This document shows, piece after piece, positions 1-8,750 of a DNA stretch of 41,925 nucleotides. The stretch comes from Paracoccaceae bacterium. GTDB lineage: Bacteria > Pseudomonadota > Alphaproteobacteria > Rhodobacterales > Rhodobacteraceae. A program made the position numbers and the translations under genes. The notes under the pieces were generated by a model, which saw nothing but the letters and a program-made list of their open reading frames with translations, was not told the DNA's origin and did not search any database. Positions within the stretch are counted from its first letter, which is position 1; each line of letters begins with the position of its first letter. Where the stretch lies: NCBI GenBank assembly GCA_947504705.1, contig CANNIA010000031.1, positions 1 through 41,925 on the forward strand, given 5' to 3'.

Positions 1-79
1 GCTCAGCCACAGGCATGCCGCCTTCAGCCTGACGCAGGATCGCGAGGATCTGGGGAGCGCTGTATCTCGTCATCTTCAT
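1..79 (-). CDS. IS3-family transposase OrfA, N-terminal fragment (window edge)
   Basis: The 26 visible residues begin MKMTRYSAPQILAILRQAEG and continue GGMPVAE. This matches the start of IS3-family OrfA proteins (pattern M-K-x-[ST]-R-[FY]-S-x-x-Q-I-x-x-I-L-[KR]-Q-A-E-x-G-x-P-V-A-E), the first helix of a helix-turn-helix that binds the IS ends. The start is supported by an AGGAGG Shine-Dalgarno 5 bases upstream. A second in-frame ATG two codons later is possible. The remainder of OrfA and OrfB are outside the window. Confidence 0.8.
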   Translation of the reverse strand, partial: MKMTRYSAPQILAILRQAEGGMPVAE

Positions 80-146
80 CCGAACCTCCTCATGCATCTT
101 GCCGAGAAAACTCTACCTCTGAAGCCCCTTACTTTCGGGGGGGATT
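1..146 (-). mobile_element. Partial IS3-family-like insertion sequence, left terminal part
   Basis: The window begins inside an insertion sequence. Seen: a minus-strand OrfA start with a strong AGGAGG ribosome site (about 83-91), then a short leader running toward a neighbouring gene that ends abruptly. The outer boundary is inferred to lie near the C-run at about 134-146, because the upstream gene loses its family-like character there. I could not identify a clear terminal TG dinucleotide or target duplication, so the exact end is uncertain. The rest of the element lies left of the window. Confidence 0.55.
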
Positions 147-586
147 ACCGTGGGACCTGAGTAATCGTTCCCGTCGCCCATCGCGCTGGACGACGAAATG
201 CCGCCGAAACCATAGACCAGGGCATTGCCAACTGACGTGCCGATGCTGAGTTTGGCGTCGTTAAGGTGCGTCAAGCCATAGTCATCAATAAAGCTCTGAG
301 GGGCTGTAGGGTGGCCTTCATCCGTCGCGCCTTGCAAGGCAATTTTTGCGCCTAGAATGATTTTCGTTCGGATTCCGCCGGTAACCAAAAATGCCCCCTT
401 AATCGCGGCGCTGTCGACCACATAGCCCTTGTCCGGGAAATGTTCAGGCTGAAACATCGAAGTGCCCAAGTTTCGGTTGGCCGACAGACCGACGCAAAGA
501 CCGGACCAGTCCTGCGAGGCGACGGCATCGGCGCCTGCAGCAAGCGCGATCATCGACATAAGGCCTAGAGGGATCTTCTTTTCCAT
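113..586 (-). pseudogene. Outer-membrane-protein-like gene truncated by an insertion sequence
   Basis: The 157-residue product starts with a signal peptide (MEKK, hydrophobic core IPLGLMSMIALAAG, probable cleavage near AVAS-QDW). A D-W-S-G-x-x-V-G-L-S-A-N segment follows, resembling the start of Omp25/31-type beta-barrel proteins (D-W-[ST]-G-[FL]-Y-V-G). Alternating hydrophobic strands continue to about residue 145. The last residues (PPESKGLQR) read through sequence that appears to belong to the neighbouring IS. The protein ends without the C-terminal aromatic strand expected of a barrel, so I infer the 3' half was lost to IS insertion. A weak GGATGA ribosome site precedes the ATG. Assignment to the porin superfamily is by motif only. 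Confidence 0.5.
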
Positions 587-753
587 TCATCCAACATTGA
601 ACAGATTTGAATGTGAGCGTGCTAAGCGGCAAGCCGCTGGTCAAGGGCGGCTAGACCTCCAAGCAAGGCCTACGGAAGAATATTTACACCACAGATTCAT
701 TTCGGCCACGCAAGACTGCCAAGGGTCAAATCAGCCCCGGCGACCCTGCTGGC

Positions 754-2181
754 CTATCTTTGGCAGAATCGGCCCGGGGCGCGAGCAATTCGCAGCCCCA
801 TCCCGGCGCAGGCGGCGCGGTCGGGGGCCCCATCCGCCCGGCGTGGCATGGCAGCGACCGGTTGCATCACGCGGGGCACGGCATAGTCGCCCAGCTTTTC
901 GCTGATCGCATGGCGGGCGCTGGCCACGGCTTGCAGCTTATTGGTGCCTTCCTCCAGCACTATGAAGGCGAAAAGCTCGCCGTCGGCCCCGGTTTGGGGT
1001 TCTTGAAGCAGATCGCATCGTGCACGCCAGTGACCGAACGCATCAACTGGTCGACCACGAAGCCGTTGATCTTTGCGCCCATGATATTCATCACATGGTC
1101 GGCCCGGTCGGCGATCCGCAGCCGGCCATCCGTCTCAACCGATACCACGTCGCCGAGATAGAGCCAGCCGTCGCGGAAGGACTCGGCACTGGCGTTTGGG
1201 TCGTTCAGATAGCCTTGGACCATACAGGGGTTGCGCACCCGCACCATCCCGCGTTCGCCGGGCGCGACCGGAGTGCCGTCGACGTCGATCACCTGAATTT
1301 CGCTGTCGCGCATCTTGCCTTTGGCTTCGCGCTGCCAAAGGGTGGAATAGCTTTTGCTGGTTTCGCTGGCACCGTAGGTGTCATCGACGACTTCGAAGCT
1401 GTCGAGAATCGCTACCGCTTCGTGATCGGGCGCGCGCGCCAGCCAGTTCGACTCGCTTGGCGCGCGGGGAAAGGATGGCCACGTTCAGCACCGATTTGAT
1501 CAGCCCGCGCGACCCGGAAACCGTATCGATGCCCGCGCCGTACCTGTCTTGCGGCTGCAGCCCGAAGACGAGGGCCGAGCCGTTCAGCAGCGCCGCCGCT
1601 GCCCGGGCGAGGAAGGGTCGGGAATAGCAATGCGCCAGCAGGACATAGCGGCTTCCGGGGCGGAATTCATCGCTGACGGCGAGTCACCGGCCGACCACAA
1701 TCATCTGGCTCAGCGCGAGGAACTTCGGCAGGCCGGTCGCGCCGGAGGTATGGACCCAAAGCCATGCGGCATCGGGGTCGGGTGAATTGGTGGTGTCAAA
1801 TGCGGGGGAAGTGGCGGGGGACCGGGCTTCATCAATCGCATGCGCCGGGGGCCGGAGGGGCCTTGGCCTTGGGGTCGTAAAGGTAGTGCGTCGGCTGGAG
1901 TGCGGGCGGGGTCGCGTTGTCTCCCGCGAAGGGGAAGAATTCACCCCCGACCCAGGAGGCGCCCAGAAGGACGGCAAGGACCAGAACCGGCTCCAGCGTG
2001 CGCAGTTGCACACGCGAACCCGGCCGATCCCCGCCTCACGCATCCTTGCGGCAAAGGCGAGGCCCAAACGGCGAAGATTATCGTGGGTGAGGGTCTGGTC
2101 AGGGAAGACAACCGCCGGGACCGAAGGATTGGCCGGAGCGCGTTCTGCATAGGCGGCGGCAAAGGCGATGGGGTTGGGCAT
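754..2181 (-). pseudogene. AMP-binding (adenylate-forming) enzyme, degenerate copy A
   Basis: This is the fourth and most damaged of four tandem paralogues. The N-terminus (MPNPIAFAAAYAERAP) is readable, then the frame breaks near residue 52. The ATP-binding loop returns as HTSGATGLPKF. After further breaks the adenylation motif TYGASETSKS, the F-R-D-G-W-L-Y hinge region and the A8-like segment DRADHVMNIMGAKI appear in different frames. The C-terminus ends P-R-R-A-D-G-A-P-D-R, where family members normally carry the catalytic A10 lysine. At least three frame changes are needed to assemble one protein, so it cannot make an intact enzyme. Known: the family activates carboxylic acids as acyl-adenylates. 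Substrate cannot be inferred. Confidence 0.75.
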
Positions 2182-2197
2182 TTGGCTTTCCTTCGGC

Positions 2198-3679
2198 TCA
2201 GCCCTCACCGGGCAAGTCCCGGGCTATACGGGCGCATTCGGCACCGCGCGGCACACCGTCATGGGTCACGGAAATATCGGGCACGACGTAGAAATAGCTG
2301 GGGGCTTTGGTTCCGGTAAGTCTTTGAGTGCAGTGGGCGACGACGGCATCGATAGTCGAGACGATGTCAACCGAAGGCGCAAGCACCAGAAAGGCCATCG
2401 TCCGGGGCGGGGTCTGTTCGCGCGGGTCAAGGAAGACCGCCGCCTGCCGGACACCGCGAACCTGCAGCAGCACAGCCTCGACCTCCAAAGGGTCAATCTT
2501 GATGCCACCAAGGTTGATGATCTGGTCAACCCGCCCGACCACTACCAATGCGCCATTCGCCTCCCGTCGGGCAAGGTCGCCGGGATGGAACCAGCCGTCG
2601 CGGAAGGACCGGGCGGAGGCAGCGGGCGCATCGCGATAGCCGGGGACGAGATAGGAGTTGCGAACACGAAGTTCTCTCACCTCGCCCATGACACAGGGCT
2701 GACATTCGGAATTTCGAACCTCGACCGCGGTATCCTGCGGCAGGCCGGTGCGGGTCATTTTGCCTTCGTGCAGATGTCGGCGGTTGACGAAGGACTTGTT
2801 GCTTTCGCCCGAACCGTAGGCATCGAAGAGCACATCGAACGTCGCCAGCATCTTCAACGCAACCTTGTCGCTGAACGGGGCGCCGCTGACATGAATGATT
2901 GGTAAACGGTCTTTGGGCCGGGTTTCTATAAGCCACTCCAGAACCTTACGCGGGGAACCGGCGAAAAGGTTGGCACCTTCTGCGGCAAGGAGGGTGGGGC
3001 CCTTTGAATCAAGGATCGTAGCACCGTTGACCAAGGCGGCCATGGCGCGAACGAAGAACGGACGGGTCCAGCAGGGGAAGATGGAACAGAACCGGGTTTC
3101 GGCCCCGCGAAAATCCCGGGCGACGGCGATGGAGCGGTCGAAGGCAATTTTCCGGCTAAGGATCAGCGCCTTGGGATCGCCTGTCGTGCCAGAAGTGTGG
3201 ATCGTCCACCAAGGCGCATCGGCGACAATCGCACCGGGAAAGGCCTTGGCCGTATCGGGGCCGGCCACCGTGCTGCAGGGCGACCATTCGGCGGTCATCG
3301 CAACGAGCCGCACCCCGGGGGGCACATCGGTCGGCGGCGATTCCGGGCTGTGCAGCAGCACGAGCGGCCCCGGTTCAACCCCGGTCAGCGCGGTGTGCAC
3401 GACAAGGCGCGCGCCCACCAGCGCTGTGGCCGCCAGCGCTGTGGCCGCCATGACTGCGACCGAGGCGATCATGTCGCGCGATTGCAGTTCGGCTGTCACC
3501 CCCTGCCCGATGCCGTTCACCTGCATGTTCAGCGCAAAGGCCTGCGCCACCTGCCAAAGCTTGACGTGGCTGAGCCGCATATCCGGCGCGACAATCGCCT
3601 CGCGGTCGGGCAATCGGTCTTCGTCAAGCGGCGGATTGGTCAACGATCGCAGGCCGCGTTCGGACAAGCCGAAACCGCC
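2198..3679 (-). pseudogene. AMP-binding (adenylate-forming) enzyme, copy B fused to copy C
   Basis: The best-preserved paralogue. Motifs appear in order: P-loop HTSGTTGDPK, A5-like YGSGESNKSF, hinge SFRDGWFHPGD, and A8-like GRVDQIINLGGIKI. The C-terminal domain then ends S-V-T-H-D-G-V-P-R-G-A-E-C-A-R-I-A. The position that aligns with the catalytic A10 lysine (usual N-G-K) is V-P-R here. No start codon or N-terminal leader of its own is visible. The reading frame instead continues uninterrupted from copy C upstream, giving one open frame of 664 residues. I infer a deletion that removed the end of C and the first residues of B. It could be a functional chimera, but upstream frameshifts in C make that unlikely. 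Confidence 0.7.
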
Positions 3680-4974
3680 GGTCTGGTTGATCCGTGCAAG
3701 AATATCGACGTTCACATTGACCCGGTTGCCCGGATCATCGTAGACGACAAAGGCAATCATCGCGTCCTTGGGGGCCGTAAGCAGGTTGCGGAATGGGACC
3801 GCCTCGCGCGCGCCGGGGACAGTCGAAATCAGCGCATCGACCAGCGCCGCCTGAATCTTGTAGCCGCCGAAATTGATCACGTCATCGGCGCGGCCCAAGA
3901 CAACAAGCTCGCCGTTCTTACCCCAATGCGCCGTGTCGCAGGGATAGAACCAGCCGTCGCGGAAGGCCTTGGCACTGGCTTCCGGTGCGTTCGGATTGCC
4001 CGCCGCCATATAGCCATTGCGCACCCGGACATGCCCGCTTTGGCCAACGGCGCAAGGGGCTCCGGCGTCATCGATGATTTCAACTGTGCTGTCCTGCGGC
4101 GCACCGCGCATGGCGACCGCGCCATCGGGGTCAATGAGCATCTCGTTGGCAAAGCTTTTCGAAGTTTCGCTGGCGCCGTAGACATCCGGCACGCGGTCAA
4201 ACTGTGCAGGAATGTCGCCGCCGACCCCATCGGAAGCCGGGCACCGCTGACCTCAAGCCGGGCGATCCGGCGCGGCAGGTGCGCGTTGGACTGTAGGCGG
4301 AACATCTGGCCAGGCGAGGCCGCGACGAAGTTGACGCCATGCTGCAACCAAAGCGCAGGAGCACTGCCTTCGACCACGGTGCAGGCGTGCAATAGGGCCG
4401 CCAATGCCCGGGCAAAGAAAGGGCGTGAGGTGCAGCCGAAGAAGCTGGCGAAGGTCGTCGCCGCGCGCCTGCGGTCACGCACCATGCGTTGGCTGAGGGC
4501 GATGAACTTCGGCTCGCCCGTGGCGCCCGAGGTGTGCAGATACATCCACGGGGCCTCGGGTTCGACGGGGGCAGGGGCAAGATCTTCGGTCCCCGGCCCT
4601 TCGGAGCGCAGCCATTCCGGCGGCAGCAGGTGGAAATCAACCGCCGAGTGGCCCGACATTTCCGGGGTCCGGTAGAAATGCGTGGGCTTCACTACCTTGG
4701 CCCGGGCCAGGATCGGCCCCGCCACCACGAAGCCCGCGCCAAGCAGCGCGGTGGCCATCAGCGCTGTCAGGACCACGACCGTGTTGCGCGAGTTCAGCGC
4801 CACCAGACTGACCTGCCCGACGCCATCGTCGGCCAAGTGCCGGGCCAGCCCGTTCGCCGCGCGCCAGACCTGGCCATGCGACAGTGCCACGCCATCGCCA
4901 AGCAGGGCGGGAAAATTCCGGTAACTTTGCGCAACCCGGCCATACTGTGCGGCAATGCTTTCAGAGGATTGCAT
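3680..4974 (-). pseudogene. AMP-binding (adenylate-forming) enzyme, copy C, frameshifted and C-terminally truncated
   Basis: The start MQSSESIAAQYGRV is preceded by GGTGAGGTGG. The N-terminal lobe is readable, with P-loop HTSGATGEPKF near residue 147. The frame then shifts around position 4200, just before the A5-like motif YGASETSKSF. The rest (hinge F-R-D-G-W-F-Y, A8-like GRADDVINFGGYKI) is in another frame. The C-terminal lobe stops after about 60 residues at N-V-D-I-L-A-R-I-N and runs directly into copy B, so the last 50 or so residues, including the A10 region, are missing. The preceding copy D ends only a few bases upstream, so the four genes were probably one transcript. Confidence 0.72.
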
Positions 4975-4984
4975 GTTGTCAACC

Positions 4985-6020
4985 ACCTCACCCGGCCTGA
5001 TAGATCGCCCGACACATGACCGCTTGGCCCCGCCATCATGGGCGCGCGGGACCTCGGAAATCTCGATCAGCCGCTCGGGGATCGACTTGCTCCAAAGCTC
5101 GGAACGATCATCTTTCGGAAAGCATCGGCAACCTCTGTCATGGCAACGCCGGGCGTTGGCACGACAAAGGCCAGAAATTCGTTGACCTTGCCCTCGACCA
5201 GGAAGCCAAAGCACATGGCATCGGCGACCCACTGCAGCGCGCGCAAGGCATCGTCCATCGCCAGTGCGCTTACCTTGACGCCACCAATGTTCAGGATGTC
5301 GTCGGTGCGACCAACAACCTGCAACTCGCCCCGAGGGCCAAAGAAAACCACGTCTCCGGTATAGAAACCCCCATCGCGGAAGGACTTGGCAGTCGCCTCG
5401 GGATTGTCGAGGTAGGCTTGGGCCAGATAGTCGTGGTCACACGCACCAGCCCGGTTTCGCCCACTGCAAGGGGTTTGCCGGTGTCGCTTACAATCTCAAC
5501 CCGGCTGTCCAGCGGCAGACCCCGGGTGGCAAGCTTGCCGTCCGTGTCGACGAACTTTACGTTCTTGAAGCTGCGGTTGGTTTCGGTCGAGACGCAAAGG
5601 TCGACCACCTGATCAAAGCTTAGCAACAGGTGCAACGCGACGGCATCCGAAGGCCGCGCGCCCGACACATGGATCAGCGGCAGATTTCTGGGCAGTGTGC
5701 GACCCTCAAGGAACACGCCGATCCGGGCGACCGAGGCGTAGATGGTTAACCCCAGCGGCATACCAAAGCGCGCTGTCGCGGCTTTGCACGACGGTTGCGC
5801 CGATGACGAAAGCGCTGATGAACCGGATGATGAAGGGATAGGCTTCGGCTCCGAAGAGTGTGCAGAAGACGGTCTTCCGGGTCAGGAAGTCGTCCTCGTG
5901 GATAAGGCTCGGAAGTCTTGCACCTCTTGCAAGATCGTCAGGACTTTCGGCGTGCCCGTGACTCCCGGGGCAAGTGCTGAGATCGGCGGTACCGACTCGG
6001 CAACTGGCGGCGGGCTGTTG
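4985..6020 (-). pseudogene. AMP-binding (adenylate-forming) enzyme, copy D, N-terminally truncated and frameshifted
   Basis: The first recognisable segment is the ATP loop P-G-V-T-G-T-P-K at about 5960. The usual 130 or so residues before it are absent or unrecognisable. Other frames then give FCTLFGAEAYPFIIRFI, a HVSGARPSDAVAL stretch, the A5-like STETNRSF, and the A8-like GRTDDILNIGGVKV. The C-terminus reads E-V-P-R-A-H-D-G-G-A-K-R, again without lysine directly after the second glycine. At least three frame changes are required. This is the copy nearest pobA, which is transcribed the other way, and the missing N-terminus points to a deletion in the shared intergenic space. Confidence 0.68.
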
Positions 6021-6190
6021 CCAGAATCAGCCGCCCCGGACTGAACCCTGTCTCTGTGCCGTGAGGTATCATAGCGCCCATTCGGGAACCTGCGACCTCG
6101 ACCGTCACCCCATTTCGGCTGTAGGGTGAACCTTGGCAATTGTGGCCACAAGGGCCTAGGTTGCGGGCAGAGACCTTGCGGGGGTGCGGT

Positions 6191-7372
6191 ATGAAGCAGA
6201 TTTCGACGCAAGTTGTGATAGTTGGGGCCGGGCCTGCAGGCATGATTCTGGCGCTTTTGCTGGAGATGGCTGGCGTTGACTGCGTGGTGCTGGAACGCCG
6301 CGCCCGTGACGATGTTCTGGCGCGCATCCGTGCCGGGGTGCTGGAGCCTTCTGCAGTGGAATTCCTCCGGGAAAGCGGGCTGGTGACCCGGCTTGACCGG
6401 CTTGGGCGCCCGCGGAACGGCAGCCGCATCGCCTGGCAGGACCGGCCCAGCATGATGATCGATGTGAAGCGCTGGACCGGAACCGAGATGATGGCCTATG
6501 GCCAGACTTTCCTTACCGAAGATCTGTACGCTCAAAGCGATGTTCTGGGGACACGACTGTTCGAGGAGGTCGATCACCTGAAGATCGAGGGGATTGATTC
6601 GAGCCGACCTACTTTGGAATTCTGGACACCAAAGGGAAACTTACACATCACCTGTGACTATGTGATTGGCTGCGACGGTTCGCGGGGGCATTGCGTAACC
6701 CTGATCCCCGAGGCAAAGCGCCAAATATTTAAACGAGTCTATCCTTTCGGCTGGCTTGGCATACTGGCAGAAACGCCGCCGGTCGACGATTTCACCTATA
6801 TCTACCACAGTGAGGGCTTCGCTCTTGCCACCCAGCGTGGTCCGAACCTAAGCCGTTATTACGTCCAGACTCCGCTGGATCAGGGGATTGAGGCTTGGCC
6901 GGATGACCGGTTCTGGGAAACCTTCCTGCACCGCGCGCCAAAGGACCTTGCGGAACAGGTGGTCACCGGCCCCTCGATCGAAAAGTCGCTGGCCCCCCTA
7001 CGGTCGCGCGTGGTCGAACCGATGCGCTGGGGCAACCTGTTCCTTGCTGGCGATGCTGCGCATCTGGTGCCGCCCACAGGGGCCAAAGGGCTGAACCTTG
7101 CGATTTCCGACGTCCGGCTGCTGTCGCGCGCGCTTTTGGCGCATTACCAGGACGGGACGGACGAGCTTCTGGACCGCTATTCCGAAGACGCGCTGCGCCG
7201 GGTCTGGACGGCCTCGAACCTGTCATGGCGGCTGACGCGGTTGTTGCATGTCTTTCCGGGCGAACCTGCGATTGATGCTCGCCTGCGGCTTTGCGACTAT
7301 GAAGAGCTTCTGGAAAATGAGGATTTGCAGCGCGTATTGGCCCGAGATTATGCGGGGGTCAGTTCGACCTGA
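6191..7372 (+). CDS. pobA: 4-hydroxybenzoate 3-monooxygenase (PobA family)
   Basis: FAD-dependent aromatic hydroxylase of about 393 residues, the usual PobA length. Known reaction: 4-hydroxybenzoate plus NADPH and O2 to protocatechuate, in the cytoplasm. Seen: N-terminal dinucleotide fold GAGPAGM, the R-I-R-A-G-V-L-E segment, YGQT, a C-D-G-S-R-G segment, YPFGWLGILAE, and the FAD motif GDAAHLVPPTGAKGLNLA. By memory alignment with the Pseudomonas enzyme, the substrate-pocket tyrosines (FTY, RYY, RDYAG) and the arginine of ATQRG are kept. The serine two residues before that arginine appears to be threonine. Start chosen at ATG after GGGGTG. No pca genes or PobR regulator lie next to it. Confidence 0.88.
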   Translation: MKQISTQVVIVGAGPAGMILALLLEMAGVDCVVLERRARDDVLARIRAGVLEPSAVEFLRESGLVTRLDRLGRPRNGSRIAWQDRPSMMIDVKRWTGTEMMAYGQTFLTEDLYAQSDVLGTRLFEEVDHLKIEGIDSSRPTLEFWTPKGNLHITCDYVIGCDGSRGHCVTLIPEAKRQIFKRVYPFGWLGILAETPPVDDFTYIYHSEGFALATQRGPNLSRYYVQTPLDQGIEAWPDDRFWETFLHRAPKDLAEQVVTGPSIEKSLAPLRSRVVEPMRWGNLFLAGDAAHLVPPTGAKGLNLAISDVRLLSRALLAHYQDGTDELLDRYSEDALRRVWTASNLSWRLTRLLHVFPGEPAIDARLRLCDYEELLENEDLQRVLARDYAGVSST

Positions 7373-7418
7373 AAGCGGGTGGCATCGTCACTTCTTCAGG
7401 CGCACACTTGTTGCCAAG

Positions 7419-8060
7419 CTAGCTGGGTTTCGAGAGATAGCTCTTTCGTGCCCGGAATTCCGATACGGAGTTGCCGTTCGGGAATGGTTGATCCGGAACC
7501 GAAACTCCCAGAAACGCGCACAAGGGGCCCCAACCTTCGCGCACATTCATCGCCAGAAGCCTTTTTGGCGGAATTCCCGCGATCACGGCTTTGCGGTGGT
7601 CTTCGAACCGCTGCAGCGCAAAGTCGCGGTCGGTGATCCGGCCCTGGAAGATGCCCTCCAGTGCCACTTTCCGGATCAGGGCCGATCCGGCGCGGCCATT
7701 CGGATCGGGGTCAACCTCTGCACCCAGCGTTGCCGAGGGCACAATGGTTTCCAGCATGCTGTCATACCACTTTGACGGATCGCGCACCGACAGGATCACC
7801 TTGGCTCGCGGGAAATGCGCCGTGATCTCGCGCCAGTAGGCCGAGGCAGGCCAGTCGACCGTGCTGTCGTAGCCGTCGAACACCGTGTCCCAGTCAGCGG
7901 GTCCGCCATCGGCAATAGCCTGCCAGATTGCGGTCAGCCGGGGATCGCGGCGCAGTTCGTACATGTGGTGGCAGGGGCCAAAACCCAGCATCTCGATTGC
8001 CCGTTGCAGCGATTGCGTGCCGGTGCGGCCGAACCCTGCGCCGATGATCTTCAAGCCCAT
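7419..8060 (-). CDS. Sulfotransferase-family P-loop protein
   Basis: About 213 residues. The N-terminus K-I-I-G-A-G-F-G-R-T-G-T-Q-S-L is the phosphosulfate-binding loop of a bacterial sulfotransferase subfamily that begins directly with this motif. V-I-L-S-V-R-D-P-S-K-W-Y follows, a typical 3'-phosphate-binding strand and helix. These proteins move sulfate from PAPS to an acceptor, and some relatives act on other substrates; the acceptor here is unknown. The ATG is chosen because the P-loop starts five residues later and GGACGGG precedes it. A longer form adding 19 basic residues is possible. It converges with pobA. Confidence 0.75.
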   Translation of the reverse strand: MGLKIIGAGFGRTGTQSLQRAIEMLGFGPCHHMYELRRDPRLTAIWQAIADGGPADWDTVFDGYDSTVDWPASAYWREITAHFPRAKVILSVRDPSKWYDSMLETIVPSATLGAEVDPDPNGRAGSALIRKVALEGIFQGRITDRDFALQRFEDHRKAVIAGIPPKRLLAMNVREGWGPLCAFLGVSVPDQPFPNGNSVSEFRARKSYLSKPS

Positions 8061-8171
8061 CCCGTCCCGCTTTCCGCAGCGTTGCGCATTCCCGCGCGGG
8101 CGCTTTTCGCTTGCCACTCTTGCACAGCGACCCTAGTCAACGGGAACCGGGCTGCAAGGCCTTGTGGTCTG

Positions 8172-8690
8172 TTGGATGCCCCCTTGGTCAGCGTTGATCC
8201 CGAAACTCTGCGGCGTGTTGCTCCGGTCAGCCATGCTTTGTTGACGCATGGCGGGCTGATGACGCACCAACTGGTCCGGCTTTTTGGCCCGGTCCATGCG
8301 GTTCAGTCCCAGATGGAACGGGAGGGCAATACCGTCACCCGCTGGTCAACCCTGCATCAGACGGCAACGGGCAAGGCTTTGCTGGAGGCGCGTCTTGTGA
8401 TCGCCGCCCAGAACCTGCCCAACGGGGTTATCGACCAGTTGTTGTCGGGAGACCGGTTGTTCGGCGGGCTTCTGACCGAAGCGGGCGTGGCAGTCCGGAT
8501 GACGGACCGGGTGATCTATCAGGCCGGGCCTGAGGGTAAGGTCGATGCTGTGTTCTGGGGGCGGCGGCAACGCATCCTGCGGGCGCCTGACGGCGTATTT
8601 TTGTGCGATGTCGATGAATGCCTGTCGGGCGAGGCCACCTTGGGCCGCCTGCTGATCGCCCCGCTGGCCGAGCCTAGAGCGACCAAATAG
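8172..8690 (+). CDS. Chorismate lyase-like (UbiC/DUF98-type) protein
   Basis: About 172 residues. Features resembling the chorismate pyruvate-lyase fold: H-G-G-L-M-T-H-Q-L near the N-terminus (family: D-G-S-L-T-x-x-L), a central A-R-L-V-I-A-A-Q-N-L-P-N-G strand (family: A-x-[ST]-x-I-P), then L-L-S-G-D-R-L-F-G-G-L-L. The family makes 4-hydroxybenzoate and pyruvate from chorismate, or shares the fold without that activity. Inference: lying 0.8 kb from pobA and 3 kb from COQ9, it could feed 4-hydroxybenzoate to ubiquinone synthesis. There is no ATG near the N-terminus. I chose a TTG, and the start is uncertain. The only downstream ATG would remove the first 29 residues. Confidence 0.55.
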   Translation: MDAPLVSVDPETLRRVAPVSHALLTHGGLMTHQLVRLFGPVHAVQSQMEREGNTVTRWSTLHQTATGKALLEARLVIAAQNLPNGVIDQLLSGDRLFGGLLTEAGVAVRMTDRVIYQAGPEGKVDAVFWGRRQRILRAPDGVFLCDVDECLSGEATLGRLLIAPLAEPRATK

Positions 8691-8700
8691 CAGCCCAAAC

Positions 8701-8727
8701 GAAAACCCCGGCCACATAAACCGGGGT
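8701..8727 (-). terminator. Rho-independent terminator of trcR
   Basis: A 7-bp stem (ACCCCGG / CCGGGGT) closes a 9-base loop. Read on the minus strand it is followed by TTTTC, and it sits 24 bases beyond the trcR stop codon. The plus-strand gene also ends just before it, but that strand lacks a T-run. Confidence 0.7.
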
Positions 8728-8750
8728 CTATCGGGATTAGGCAGGCGACC

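Noticed and set aside
3197-4675. A long plus-strand open frame of 492 residues opposite the ligase copies
   Set aside because: It is low-complexity Arg/His/Gly-rich antisense sequence of high-GC DNA. The minus-strand frames carry clear ordered motifs.
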